Notes: generated by a model from the letters alone, not told the origin. A DNA stretch of 64,000 nucleotides from Pachyseris speciosa (GCA_016490735.1 JAEMWC010000100.1:539001-603000), one strand, 5' to 3'; counted from the first letter of the stretch, positions 11,801 through 23,436 are shown. Program-made: numbers and translations.

Positions 11801-13686
11801 AGTATAACACCAGTTTGTAGAGGTGCAAATGGGTGATTTTTGTTGTTAAATAGTTATCTGTAAATAAATTTCATTTAATTTGTTTGGTTGACTCTATTCT
11901 GTTCATGTCTTGCTTTCCTTTGCCTTTTTGGTTGGAGGGGATGACTTAAAGGAGTAAAGTGGAGATGTAGTGGTGTAGGTAGAAAACAATGTTATTTTTG
12001 GTAAACCCCACCCCTGAGTCTCATGCTCATTGTAGATTTGACCCCCTGGCTTAGGTCTATGGAAATTATGGTCCATGTAAATGAAGCAACTAAAAATAAT
12101 AATGAATGGGGCAGACATGAACAGTAGAAGATAAGATTCTCTATCCTCACCACTGCTTCACAGTGTGTAACCAGTGACTATGAAAGAGGGTATAGAAATC
12201 TGAGACAGTTTTTGTAAACTGATTGTTAAAAATTGTCTTTTTAAAATAAGATGAATACATTTCAAGAAGATAAAGGTGTAACAACTATAATGTAGTAATC
12301 ATGAAAATTTAGTTTATCAACGGAGTTGATACTTTAAATTGACCACCATACAGGGATTCAATCAGCTGATGTTTCGAGCCACTTCATCAAGATCAATGCT
12401 TAAGCTAATTCTATCTTACAATAATGTCATTTTTTTTAGGTGTGATCTTTAAATCTCCATGACAAATGATTCATTTACACATATTAATGAAATATGAAAT
12501 TCAAGTAAATCATCTCTTTCAAGACATTTAAAAAGAAATAAATCCATTTTAGAATGAAGCTATGACACCTTTGTGCCCACACTCATAAATTTTCATGAAA
12601 CAAAGATAACATTAATCAAATAACTGCTGGCAGATACAGTATCTAACCAGTTACTGGGTATCATCATAGATAATTTATATAATTCTCTTGCATCAAATTT
12701 GGCATTGACCCAACTGATACGAAATTCAAAAAAAGGAAATAAATATTCTGGTAGAAGAATGAAAATAAAGGAAGGTCGTGAAAATTACAAGAGATCATAA
12801 ATTACTAGGTTACAGAACTTTATATGTTTATTTTTTCTTTTCCTGAGTGTTTGAGCTGAGATAAAATGTGTGGAAAAAATATCAGCTGTTAAACTAGTTC
12901 AAGCAATAACCAAACAAAAATAATATTTCAAAGTTACATGACAACCAGCTAAGATACAAAAACAAACCTCGTTGCAAAAATTAATGATGGAATTGGATTG
13001 GGTTATTCTGTCAGACACAGAAGCGATAAAAAACAAAAAAACAAAGAATTACATCAGAATTGCAGGATAACGAAATTATCGCTCCTTATCAGATAAACGT
13101 AAAACAACAAACTTCACTAAATCGTCTCCCTTAATTATGAAAATATCGTATTCACGAACATCGCCATTTATTTTACAACTTTCGCTATAAGTGAAGTTAC
13201 CACTGGCGTTCGGAACACACCTTTTATTCCAACAGCGTGAACGGAAAGTTCATAATTTTATTCAAATATTTCTATGGTGATGTATGTGAAAATGAAGTAA
13301 TAGGTGCGAAAGAAAAATAAAAGCTCTCGTGCTGGAATATTTTGATTACGCTGAGTACATTTGCGCGTTCATTCCCTACACAAAAACTGGAAGTCTTTAA
13401 TTCAGGTACTTTGTTAGCTCAGAATATTTCTAAGTACAGAAGTCTCTGAAGTCTTCAGCAAAACTAAATCGAGAATCTGCGAACCATAATCAGAAGAAAG
13501 GAAGAAAGCAACTTGAAAAACAAAGCTAATTTCAGCTGGTCTTACCGGGACACAAACCCCGTTGGATTAAACACGACTTACCTCCACAACAGTCTCCAGA
13601 TCTTTCTTTTTCTTGGCTCCAAAAGAGCTCCCGCAATAAACCAGAAGGAAAAAACTAAAAAGAAGTAACCCGGGAATCAGATCCAT
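7294..13686 (-). CDS. FKBP11: FKBP11-like secretory peptidyl-prolyl cis-trans isomerase (six exons)
   Basis: Exons in coding order: 13582-13686, 11667-11729, 10413-10506, 9913-9946, 8152-8222, 7294-7493. All introns are GT-AG and phases match (567 nt, 188 aa). Exon 1 encodes a hydrophobic signal peptide (MDLIPGLLLFSFFLLVYCGS). The FKBP domain follows (VHYT, GTLENGQMFDSSL, GKGKVIKGWE, IIPPHLGYGSRG, LIFTTEL). The usual active-site aromatics are kept: Tyr in HYT, Phe-Asp in MFDSS, Trp in GWE, Tyr in GYG and Phe in LIF. The last exon adds a transmembrane helix (GFWPVLAGVVLYYLY) and a basic tail ending KGKRK, a KxKxx-type ER-retrieval signal. Domain order and length match FKBP11 (human about 201 aa), an ER foldase of secretory cells. 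Introns hold only repeats. A polyadenylation signal lies at 7115-7120. The gene is divergent from SNRNP25. Confidence 0.93.
7576..7899. mobile_element. 324-bp TIR element with TA target duplication
   Basis: The ends are AGGTGGCTCAAAATGGTTTC and its near-perfect complement GAAACCATTTTAAGCCACCT, flanked by TA at 7574-7575 and 7900-7901. Inner copies of TTTGATGGATC and GATCCATCAAAG also mirror each other. It is a Tc1/mariner-type MITE in the last FKBP11 intron. Confidence 0.8.
8734..8818. repeat. (TTTA)n microsatellite
   Basis: About 20 TTTA units with one ACTTA interruption, in an FKBP11 intron. Open frames across it are artefacts. Confidence 0.95.
9198..9563. mobile_element. Two nested TIR/foldback elements
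   Basis: At 9200-9340, TGGTAATTGAACT..GTGCAATTTGGTCTGAAATCAT is mirrored by ATGATTTTAGACC..AGTTCAATTACCA. At about 9345-9563, TTACACCCATTTTGAAATCAC is the exact complement of GTGATTTCAAAATGGGTGTAA. Both are non-coding, in an intron. Confidence 0.7.
10640..11010 (+). mobile_element. Penelope-like terminal repeat with TATA box
   Basis: A block with repeated CCAAT-type boxes (AGCCAATAGC, GACCAATAAC, GACCAATCAA) leads to GAGTATTTATACCACC at about 10859. Then come GACTCTGATGATGACTTC, CAGGTTGTTAAAC and AACAGTCCTTCTCAGGACTA. This is the same terminal sequence as at 6108-6200 but on the plus strand, and its hammerhead-like core is decayed. It looks like a Penelope-like promoter/terminal repeat left in an intron. 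Confidence 0.55.
11090..11306. mobile_element. Third Penelope-like terminal copy and a Tigger-like end
   Basis: At 11100-11185, GAGAAGGACAG..AATGACTGACATTTTGGCAAC..CATCATCAGAGTC is a minus-strand diverged copy of the 6108-6200 repeat. At 11238-11306, CAGTCAAACCTCCCTGATAA followed by GGACACC motifs resembles the TIR of Tigger/pogo-type DNA elements, like the element at 50311-55954. Confidence 0.5.
12303..12415 (+). repeat. Possible Penelope-like or related repeat end
   Basis: The string AACGGAGTTGATACTTTAAA...CAGCTGATGTTTCGAGCC..TTCATCAAGATC resembles a dispersed anthozoan repeat terminus. I cannot assign the family firmly. Confidence 0.35.
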
Positions 13687-14011
13687 TGAAAATAATCTAT
13701 CCAATTAACAGTATCTTCTTTGAGCGCTGGAAAATTAAAGCAGGCGCCCTTTGTAGCGTACGAGCGATCTGGGCTCTAGAAATCACAGGCATAATAAGAA
13801 AATAACTACAACTTGTCACGGTCGTATTAATGAATGAGTTGAAAAGATAGTGGATTAAGAACTTAAACTTAAATTTCTTTTCTTTGTGCGTTGTTAGTAA
13901 TGATGATTCAGTCATTTCTTCGTTAAATAACAAAGTCATCATCCACTTGCAATATCATTGGTAATCCTGTGTACGTAAATTGCAGGAAGACTGGGGCAGA
14001 AGAATGAAAAA
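13687..14011. promoter_or_regulatory. Shared divergent promoter interval of FKBP11-like gene and SNRNP25
   Basis: Only 325 bp separate the two start codons, which point away from each other, so one interval must hold both 5'UTRs and core promoters. No convincing TATA box is seen for either gene, which is usual for housekeeping divergent pairs. No repeat element is visible inside it, in contrast with the surrounding introns. Confidence 0.7.
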
Positions 14012-17000
14012 ATGGCGACCGATGAGACAGACGAGAAGGAAAAAATAGACGGGCTTTCGCACCCAGAAGTCATGGCTCTCTTCAGTGAAAAGCTGGCAGA
14101 GATAATGAGTGATCCTCTACTCATTGGACTGCCGAGTGAGCCTACACTTGAGGAAGTGAACTCGCAAATCGCCCTGGAACACGGTCGCGCTATAGTTGTG
14201 AACGTCAGGCAACACGATGAGAGGAACACGGTTTTACGTAAGCATCAGAGTTTTCTACGGAAAGATCTCCGCACAGACCGATACATAAATTATAAGTCTT
14301 AAATGCAACACTGTCATGCTAACCTTAAAACAAATTGGGAGTGCAAGTCAGAAAATGCATTTAAAATTAATGTAAACTTATGGGGCTGTGCAAAAATCTT
14401 GCCATAAAAACTTAATTAATGTAATCTTAAGTTAATATTGGGGCTGAGGGCTAGAAAGAAGAGCAAGTAATATACATCAGTCAATTCCAAAAGTGCCCAC
14501 CCCAGGGGGTTCCCACCCCCGGGGGTGAACACCCGGGCATTTGACATTTTTGAAAAATTTTGATCAAGTGCCCTGCTGTGTTTCCAGTTTTGTACGGTCA
14601 AATGCCCCACTGTCAGGGCCTCAAAACAGGCAAATCAAGTGCAAATCTATAGCAAATCACTCATTGCATGAAGCATTTTGGCACGCTTCCTGCTCATAAT
14701 GAATATTTTATTCTAAAATCGCTTACCTTGTTCAAACCAAATCCAAAAAATTGTGTGCCAAAGCTCTTTTCTGATCTCTTTTGTCGGCACTCCAAGCTTT
14801 GAATAAAGATATATCAACTGTATATTTAGTAAACAACGGAAAACCTACGCGGAATCTTGAAGTGAAGGGAGCGAGGCGGCTCCTGTGGTGAATGAATGAA
14901 TGAATGAATGAATGAATACATGTATTTGCATGCGAAACCTTCGCAAAACCCTTTAGCTGGTGACCGCCAACCAATGTTTAGCCGAAAGTCAAATGCCCCA
15001 CCATGTGGGACAAATTTCGGATCAAACACCCATGGTATGCCCGGGGGGAAGGGGGGGGGGGGGGGAAGGGCGCTTTTGGAATTAACTGATGCATAAAAAA
15101 ACACCTGCAGCCTTTTAATTTTAAAACTCCCATCATCCCTTGTGTACCATGTAGTATGTCACAGGGGAGGGGAGGTAAAGTCCTGAAAAGTTTTAGGATG
15201 TGCAGGGCTTTTAACTCTCCTGGATAATCCAGGAGACTCCAGATTTTGGATCGTATCTCCCAGTCTCCCGGATAATCACAAGAGTTTGCTATTTCTTGTG
15301 AGAAGTGACTTTCACAATAATGAAATTTCAAATATTTTACATTGCTTGAGCTATTTTCTTGTTAACTTGGATAACAAAATTAAAACGTTTCCTCATAAAC
15401 CGTCTCCAGCAAACTGTTCCTGCAAGTGTTGCCATTGTAATATATAAGCAATAATGTGATTGGTCGGAAATAAACCAATCAGATCAAATGTTACAATGAC
15501 GTCGTGTGCATTATGACGTAATCTATCACAAGTCTCAATATTTGAAGACTCGGGGGATTGATAGCCCTGGATGTGGTTACAGTGTTTACAACTGCATTGT
15601 AAACCTTACCTAAAATGTTTCAAGAGTTTATGGAGGAAAGGGGAAAGCTCAAGAAAGACAATAAATGAGTTTGACAAGTGTCTTAAGTCCTATGGCGTAC
15701 ACTGTAGCCCTATTTCAGTCCAAAATACATCATTTTAATACATGTAACAATACCTGATTTTAGACCTAATCGCTTCTTTACTTTCCTCAAAATACTTATA
15801 GATAAATTTAGGATTTTATCTAGAGTATCATCAGCCTTTTCGCATTGTTGCTGTTTGGTTTCCCCACATACATTTGATTCATGGAGTGTCAGTTCATGTG
15901 GTGTATGACCCAGTCCCCACATTCTAAATCAGTTCTGTTTTAAAGGGACTATATCAGCCAACGCGCATGCGCGAGTTGGTCAGAAAACTTTTGAAAACGT
16001 TGGACTAACTTTTTCAAATCCTGTCGAAGGTTCCAAGCAGTCGATTTCATCTGTTTGAATCGCGTTAATCTTGAGGAAAATTGAGGAAGTTTTTGCTCAC
16101 AATCAGTCTTGAGTAAATACAGATGGTGTTTGTAGCAATATTTTTTTGAGATTTGGCTTTGGAAGAATTATTTTCATGGAATTGTGATGTCTATTAGCGG
16201 CGGTCGTCGTGCTGGCAGCAAACGAAAGAGAATTTACGACAGCAACGCCATCAGATGCAAAGTTTGGAAACGAGGACATCACAGGATTTGGCTGGATTGT
16301 TTAATTTTTGTTCTTGGGTCTCGGTGAAATTAAAGTGCGGTTGTTCCACCGATTCCAAGTTCACGGCGCATCTTCTTCTATGCTTTGCATTTGATGAGAC
16401 ATTCAAGCTTACCGGTTTGTTTTGACATCACTTTTTCTTTGTGCCACAAGTACATAAATTGATACAATGCACTTTGCAGTTTTACAGGGGCAACCAATGG
16501 TATTTGAGGTAGTTTTTCGAGAACAAAGATTCTTGCAGTTGCAAGGACCGGCCTAAAACCCAAAGGAAAACAAAAGTAAGTCCCTGTCATCAAAACGTGT
16601 TTGATGCCATCGATCCGAAGAGAAAATCATAGCAATATTCACATCAGACAACATACAACACGAACAAACGGGGTAATCTCGCCACACTAAACTCGCTTTC
16701 AACGACAGCAACGTCAGTTTCCATGATTTCAAAAAAACAGGCACTTCAATTCTTTTTTCCGCGTTGTATGAACGTGTTGTTGGCATGTTGGAAACAATGG
16801 CGGGCGTCTGGGTGAGCGAGACTGCTGTGATGAGCTGTATGCAAATTAGTGCCAGCCGGTCCCTACTGCGCATGTGCCACAGCTGACATAGTCCCTTTAA
16901 ATACTGTTACATGAGAACTGAAGTTACTCAGATCATAGTTCATAGAGGGAAATGGTTATGAAACCTAGCAAAGTTCTTTGTTATATGTTTTTGTTTGCTA

Positions 17001-19293
17001 TTTTGGGGATTTATCATGCACAAAAACAGTAGGTGGTTACGTGTGCTCATGCAACTACCCAACAGAAACATTCTGATTACGTAATTGATGCATAGTACAT
17101 GAGTGCAAAGCAAAGAAATGTGCACGGTCATGGGCCTTCCAACATAAATCTTAGCCTCTTTGTTTGCTCCTTTGATGTTTCCCGGGTTTCCTAACCATTT
17201 CCCTCTATTAACTATGCTCAGATGTGGTAGTGATAATTTATGTTGTCCTATATTTCAGCCAAAACAGAGGATATGACCAATTTAAATTGCTTAGGTTGAT
17301 GGATGGAATTTGACTCATAACTAATTCTTTGAACATAAACCTTTGATTGAAAAAAATAACTACAGAGCCCCTTGTGTGATGCCCATATCTACAGTACAGC
17401 TCGGAGCTATAAAGTGAACTACGCAGACGCAAAATTTCCACACTTTTTTTGCCTATAAAGCAAATTTTTGACACATCTAAAAACAATTGCGTATCGTATA
17501 CGCGTCTGGTCTTTGTTATTTGTAACCTGTCATAAGTTCTCTAGTTGTGTGTAATTGTTTTCGGAAACAATAATTTACCACAGAGAAGCAAAAAATTTGC
17601 ATAATTAGATTCGAAAACGTTGGTGTGCCAGTGAGCATGAATTTGTGGCGTTTCAACAAACAAAAACATGATATCTGTGGCTCTGGCAAAATACTCTGTC
17701 TTAAACGCTGAATTTCGTCAGAAAAGTGCTTATGATGCGCCATTTATTGAAGAGTTGTTTCTTTGGAGGCAATTAGTTTTCTTTTCATCGTGCACCGGTT
17801 AATGTGAGAATTTGTGCCGTCACAAACAATGTGCCATCTCTGGTGTTACAAGGCCCACAGAGACGATTGAAATGGCAAAATACTCTGTTTTAAATGCTGA
17901 ATTTCGTTAGAAAAGTGCTCATGATGTGCTGTTTGAATTGTTTCTTTGGAGGCAATTAGTTTTCTTTTCATCACGTGCTGGTGAACTTGAGAATGTGCTG
18001 TCACAACAAACAAAAATGTGACATCTCTGGCTCTACAAGGCACACAGAGACGATTGAAATGACAAAATACTCTTTCTTAAACACTGAATTTCGTTAGAAA
18101 AGTGCTTGTGATGTGCCATTTATTGAAAAGTTGTTTCTTTGGAGGCAATTAGTTTCAAGTTGTTTATCTTTTCATTGTGCGCCGGTGAACATGAATTTGG
18201 TATACTTATACTCTTGTTATACAGTATATTCAGTCTATTCAAAATTGACAATGACACAAAAACAAAAGAAAGACAATGAGTAAGCTCATACATACTAATA
18301 AGCCATTTTGCGTATGTGTAGACGCACATCTTTATATTTTTTGGACTTGTCTATGCGACTGTTTTATTTGCATTTTTTTGCATATATTTTGGTTCACTTA
18401 TCTGCGAGCTGTCTTGTAGAAGCTGAAACAGGCTGATTTTGGAGGAATTCAGCTTTAGACTCAAGGTGCATTTTTGCCCCTCTTTGCATTAAGAGGCATC
18501 CAATGTAGAGTGCAAAATGTCCAAGTTAAGAGGTGCTGCATTGCATATTTTTCTTTTAGCTCATCATTGTCAACTTTATTCTTTACTTTCAGCTGTTGTT
18601 GTTATCCAAAATGCAACTGTGCACGACCTGAAAAAGGCAATCCAAAGACACATCTCACTAAAGCTGTCAAGAGAGGGAGGCCCCACTATTGTGTCTTGGT
18701 AAGGAGTTAAGTATGTCACCCATGTGCTGAAAACTATAAACTGTGTCATGTGTGAATGGGAGGGTGATTTTAATACCTAGGGGTATCGGTAGCAGAGGGG
18801 TGTGAAGACCTTCTTTGGATTTGAAATTGGGATTTGCCTCTATTTTGGGTGGTTTTATTTTCGGAGGGGTCTGAATATTTTCAGGTGGAATTTTCAGGGA
18901 CTATAGCAGTGAATTTGAACTGTCTTAAAATTTTTCTTTGAGAAATTTGAAGATATGAAAATCATATATTTGAACTGCGGATTAATGAATGAATATGTGA
19001 GATTTTTCTTTGTTTGTTTTGGGGGTAACTTTCTGGGCACTGGGCATTTTTGGGGTCTATATTTAGCCTTATTATATGACTGGCTTTTTCAGCGGTCAAG
19101 ATGAATCAATTCTCCTGCTATGATTGGCTACCCACAAGGTCAAGATGGAGCCATCTTGACCGCTCGGGATAGCCCGTTCGTCCCGCGTTTTACTGTCCGT
19201 AATAGCGTCCTGTGAGTCATATAATAAATCCTTTATTGACCAAGCTTGTTCGGTCAAGATGACGGAATATTGGCCTCGTTCTTTTTTTGCGTG

Positions 19294-19326
<33 letters not shown>

Positions 19327-20189
19327 CACGCAAAAAAAGAACTGGCCAATATCCTGCCATCTTGACCGAACAAGCTTGGCCAATAACCCATATTTATTTC
19401 ATTTTATAAGGTCCATCACTGCAGCTTGAACTCTTTTACACTACCATGTATAGGATAAAAAACAGCTAAAATTATAAGGTATACTGCAAAATTATTGTGT
19501 TTAGCCCATGTTGGCTAATCAGGGACAATTTAGCTAACTGGTGATAGAGCTACATACTGTATTGGTCACTTGTCCATGTGGTTGTGGGGATTAATCCTTA
19601 AATCTACCAAATGAAGGTTAAGACTGATCATTAGCAGCCGTTGACAGCTGTTTTGACCTTGTTAGGCCAGCTCATCAGCATGGCATGGCTAATACCTGAG
19701 CCCAGGTAGTTTTGAAGCCTCTAACGTGTGAATAACATTATAGTGTTTCTCTTGGTCTTTTGTTTTTCTTGTCTACTAAGCTGCACATTCCTGGTAACTT
19801 CTTTCTTTTTCACTTTAAAAATCCGAGCCCTTTTACAAATAATGAAAACAAAAGAACAAGTCTCTAATTATTAGAGACTTGTTCTTTTGTTTTCATTATT
19901 TGCGAATATGTCTCTTTTTTTATAGGAAACATGTGTGGAAAACATACTGGTTGTCATTTCAAGGACAAAAATTAACAGAGGATCACCAGCTTCTTAAACA
20001 GTAAGTAAAAACTGGTTTACCTGATGTCGTAGTTTAAAACCTACACTCAAATATGTGGAACATTCTTAGACTAGAATTCTATTGTTTCCAGATCTGAATG
20101 TGTTTGTTATTAATGTGTGTGTAAATGTTTCTGTAGTCAAAGATATTCAAATGATCATCACAGTTACTGGTATGAACACTACTTAAGCT

Positions 20190-20249
<60 letters not shown>

Positions 20250-23200
20250 TAATAATACTTTATTTATATAGTGCTATTTCTATCACTATCCAATAGCGCT
20301 TTTCAATCTGAAACAACTCTAAATAAATCAAATCAAATCAAATGTTGGCTTTTAGGGAGGGGGGAAAACCAGAGCTTCCAGAGAAAAACCTCACAGAGCA
20401 GAGTAGAGAACCAACAAACTCAGCCCACTTATGATGCCGAGACCAGGAATCAAACCCGGCCCACATTGGTAGAAGACGTTGAATGTTGGTTTTTAGGGAG
20501 GGGGGAAAACCGGAGTACCTAGAGAAAAACCTCTCGGAGCAGAGTAGAGAACCAACAAACTCATCCCACTTATGATGCCGAGTCCGGGAATCAAACCCGG
20601 CCCACATTGGTAGAAGACGTTGAATGTTGGTTTTTAGGGAGGGGGGAAAACCGGAGTACCTAGAGAAAAACCTCTCGGAGCAGAGTAGAGAACCAACAAA
20701 CTCATCCCACTTATGATGCCGAGTCCGGGAATCAAACCTGGGCCAGATTGGTGGAAGGCAAGCACTCTCACTGGTCACTGCGCCAACCCTGCTCCCCCAA
20801 GTTGTGAAAATAAAGCCTGGAAAAAATTCAGGCTTGATTGGGAGTCATTCCCGCAACCTCTGCGATACCAGTGCAGTGCTCTACCAACTGAGCTAACAAG
20901 CCAACTAAAAGCTGGTCATATTGTTGGTGCATAATATACCCATGAGTGATGAACATAATTATGAGAATAAATATATGAAGATCATATATTTGACTGTGGA
21001 TTAAAGAATGAATATGTGAATGATCGTCACAGTTATTTCAGCTGCTGATTAAGTAGTGTTCATAACTGCAATGATCATTCACATTTTCATACTTTAATCT
21101 GCAGTTCAAATATATCATTTCCCTATATTCATTCTCGATATTCAAATACTTCACATTTTATAACTAGTTAGTTCATAACCTCCAGCCCTGTCAAATGTAG
21201 TAGCAGCTGGCAATTTGCTGCCTAAAGTCAATTACTTGCCCCTCACACTGTACTTCACACTTGGACTTCACTGTGGGTTCTGTGGCAGGCAGGGGTCGCA
21301 GTTAGTTGCTGCCTACTACTCCAGCTATGCTGCCCACTACTACAAAACATTTTGACAGGGCTGCGGTCTTCCTTGAAACCAAAAGGACATCAAATGTAGT
21401 ACCCATAAAGGTAAAATTTCCTTTTCAAGTAGTTCTGCATCAAACACCTCTAATGTCAGTCAAGTTACCTGAAAAAAACACTCTTGACACCATGTTTAGG
21501 TCTTTAGTTATTTTATTTTATTTTATTTATTTATTTGCCAAACCACAAATAGCATTATTATAAAGAAAACAAAAAGGATAGAATGGATAGACGTTACAAT
21601 GGCGAGGAGGCCTAAAGGAAACTATGAATCTTATGTTAATTAGGCCTCCTCAGTTATTGTTTTACAAGATGAAATGAAACATGACAACGGATACAATTAC
21701 AATAGGTTACAAGCTGCAAATAAAGTTAATACTTAATCACATTATATCTAAAACTACTAATAGTTATTACAAATAAACGCCTTAAGTGCTTTCTTAAAGG
21801 AGACTGGAGAGGACGAGTTGATGATCTCGGAATTTAAGGAGTTATAAAGTTTAGGTCCTTGGTAAAAAATGGAAAATTGTTTGATGTTGGTCCGACAGGA
21901 AGGCAAACAATATGAATGAGAGTTTCTTGTATGACACAAATGAATTTGGCTCTGTAAGGTAAATTTACAATCAAATTTGAAGGAAGAGTACGGTTTTGAA
22001 AGGAGTACATGAATAAACCTAGTTGTAATAGATATATGTCATGAAATTTTAGAATACCAACATTTTTAAAGATTGGTTACTCGAGGTTTAAAAATGTAAA
22101 GCATCATATGGGGTAGGGTGTGTCATTGAATGCCTTCTATTAGAAAGCTTGTCTTAATGTATGTACTATTATTTATGAATGGACAATTGAAAATTCTGAG
22201 TTAGAAATATTAATGCATACCACAAGTAAACTGTAACTTTTTTAAGTCTAAAATTCCCCCAAAAGGTTTATGTTACACCAACAAGTCAGGGGGTGTAGTA
22301 TTAATAATAGAGCATAAGCAGCCTGACTTTTGGAAAGTTTAACTGCTTAAGTCTTAAGACAGCTTATTTTTGGCTGGTTGACCTTGAAAAGGGTTTCTTA
22401 CAAGAGGTTTCTACGTCCAGAAGGTTTCAATTGAAAAGCTCCTAGGGTGGTGGGCGGCCTCTGTTGAATGTGTCTGCAAGTGGTGGTCTGACTGTTCTTA
22501 AGTGCATACTCTGTACCTTTTCCACACACCTTAAAACTGACCTGCAGTGGGCCACCCACCCACTGGAGTATTATAAAGGGTTGTTTCCTGTATATTGGCC
22601 ATGTTCTACATGAATAAGGGCCTGGGAACAAATCCAAACTTCACTGAAAATCAATGGCATTGAACTAACCGATTTTCGTATGAAAAGGTATCTCAAAATA
22701 AGTAATTTCAACAAGTTTTAGCATGTTTGGTTGAAACGTCGCCAGTTGATATGCATTTACATCTTTAAAATATCCCATACAAATGTCTATTTCGGAACGT
22801 GTGTCCCTCCAAACCATACAAAGTCTCTAATTTTCACAATATTGAAAAGCGTTTGTTTCAGCTCCAATTCAACTGAACAGCGTCAAAGTTGGTAGGGTGA
22901 CCATTTTGAGATGCTCTTTCATACAGTGGGAACAGTGAGTTTTAAAAATTTATTGATAGGAAAAAATTAATCTTTCCAATTGATAAATAACTCATTCCCA
23001 AGCCCTCACTTGTTTAGAACATGGCCAATTGCAAGCAAAACATGCAAGCGCAAGCAAAAATAATCTCCTGTGAGATGCTAGAGCTGTGTGCTAATTTTCA
23101 TGACTTTGTGCAATCTTGTCCCATCCACTCTCCTACAATTAAGAGAGAGTAACAGGCTCTTTTTTTTTTATGTCTACCCACTTGTTAGAGTAGCTAAGTG

Positions 23201-23436
23201 TATATTTCCACTATAAACAAAGCATTTACATTTTGTATTTACGTTTATGTCCTCCAGTTTAGTGAGCCAGTTTATAGTGAGTCATATGCTTGTGTTTCTT
23301 TGTTTGTTCCTTCATTGGCCCATTCATTTAATTATTATCCAGTTATTTATTTCATTTCTCCTGTGTTTCATTTTGCAGCTATGGCATTCAAAATAAAGAA
23401 GAGGTTACATTTGTCAAGAGACTACGAAGGAAATAA
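14012..23436 (+). CDS. SNRNP25: U11/U12 snRNP 25 kDa protein (four exons)
   Basis: Exons 14012-14237, 18593-18698, 19926-20000 and 23379-23436 join with GT-AG borders and matching phases (465 nt, 154 aa). The protein starts MATDETDEKEKIDG and continues DPLLIGLPSEPTLEEVNSQI, VVVIQNATVHDLKKAIQRHI, HVWKTYWLSFQGQKLTED and YGIQNKEEVTFVKRLRRK. These blocks match the ubiquitin-like fold of SNRNP25 along its length. The human protein is about 132 aa; the extra residues are an acidic N-terminal extension. SNRNP25 is a subunit of the U11/U12 di-snRNP that recognises minor (U12-type) introns in the nucleus. The gene's own introns are ordinary U2-type. An AATAAA overlaps the stop codon and another lies at 23714. 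Introns are packed with repeats. Confidence 0.95.
14474..15094. mobile_element. TIR element in SNRNP25 intron 1
   Basis: The ends ATACATCAGTCAATTCCAAA and TTTGGAATTAACTGATGCAT are complementary, with GTGCCCACCCC / GGGCGC just inside. The interior has (TGAA)n at 14889-14917 and a G run at 15047-15065. There is no coding; open frames over it are composition artefacts. Confidence 0.7.
15944..16896. mobile_element. 953-bp TIR element with TTAA target duplication
   Basis: The ends are AGGGACTATATCAGC and GCTGACATAGTCCCT, flanked by TTAA at 15940-15943 and 16897-16900. Inner GCGCATGCGC and GCGCATGTGC also mirror. A TTAA duplication suggests a piggyBac-type non-autonomous element. No transposase frame is seen. 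Confidence 0.7.
17690..18200. repeat. Tandem repeat, about 188-bp unit, nearly three copies
   Basis: CTGAATTTCGT(C/T)AGAAAAGTGC recurs at about 17708, 17897 and 18084. Shared GTTTCTTTGGAGGCAATTAG and CAGAGACGATTGAAAT blocks occur in between. The periods are 189 and 187 bp. It lies in SNRNP25 intron 1. Confidence 0.8.
19228..19390. repeat. Near-perfect foldback (about 78-bp arms)
   Basis: TTATTGACCAAGCTTGTTCG..GTCAAGATG..GGACCTCGACTT is mirrored by GGTCCATAAACACGC..CATCTTGACCGAACAAGC..TTGGCCAATAA, centred near 19309. A shorter pair of GGTCAAGATGG / CCATCTTGACC lies just upstream at 19136-19160. It is probably a foldback DNA element. Confidence 0.8.
19836..19902. repeat. Perfect 67-bp palindrome just before SNRNP25 exon 3
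   Basis: The arms 19836-19868 and 19870-19902 are exact complements over 33 bp around a single T. The right arm ends 23 bp before exon 3, so it covers the expected branch-point and polypyrimidine region. Confidence 0.9.
20191..20795 (-). repeat. tRNA-derived SINE with internal 141-bp triplication
   Basis: On the minus strand the tRNA-like head at about 20795 has an A box (TTGGCGCAGTGACC..GAGAGTGC) and a B box-like GGTTTGATTCC. The body follows and the element ends in (ATT)n at 20191-20256. Blocks beginning ATGTTGG(C/T)TTTTAGGGAG at 20342, 20483 and 20624 show the body repeated three times with an exact 141-bp period. A single-unit copy of the same family lies at 43745-44036. Confidence 0.85.
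20806..21130 (-). repeat. Second tRNA-SINE (family of the 872-2110 array) and its hairpin tail
   Basis: AAGCCTGGAAAAAATTCAGG, a B box-like GGGAATGACTCCCAA and an A box (TAGCTCAGTTGGTAGAG on the minus strand) match the array at 872-2110. The following 20975-21120 holds inverted copies of GATCATATATTTG..GATTAAAG..ATGTGAATGATC. Confidence 0.75.
21510..22080 (-). mobile_element. LINE (CR1/L2-like) 3' end
   Basis: On the minus strand the frame ending at 21757 reads CHTRNSHSYCLPSCRTNIKQ, then FSIFYQGPKLYNSLNSEI and SFKKALKAFI. This is the ORF2 C-terminal signature of CR1/L2-type LINEs. It is followed by a 3'UTR and a TAAATAAAATAAAATAAAAT tail at 21510-21540. A frameshift upstream (about 21960) and 5' truncation show it is dead. 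Confidence 0.75.
22617..23006. mobile_element. MITE, AGGGCCTGGGAAC family, copy 1
   Basis: It starts AGGGCCTGGGAACAAATCC after TA (22615-22616) and ends TTCCCAAGCCCT. The interior AAACCATACAAAGTCTC and TCAACTGAACAGCGTCAAAG recur in copies at 36600-36813 and 60424-60778, and the left end recurs at 34798. It lies in the last SNRNP25 intron. Confidence 0.8.

Noticed and set aside
20338..20778. 146-codon minus-strand frame with three internal repeats
   Set aside because: It is the 141-bp SINE triplication. The period is a multiple of three, so the frame stays open by chance.
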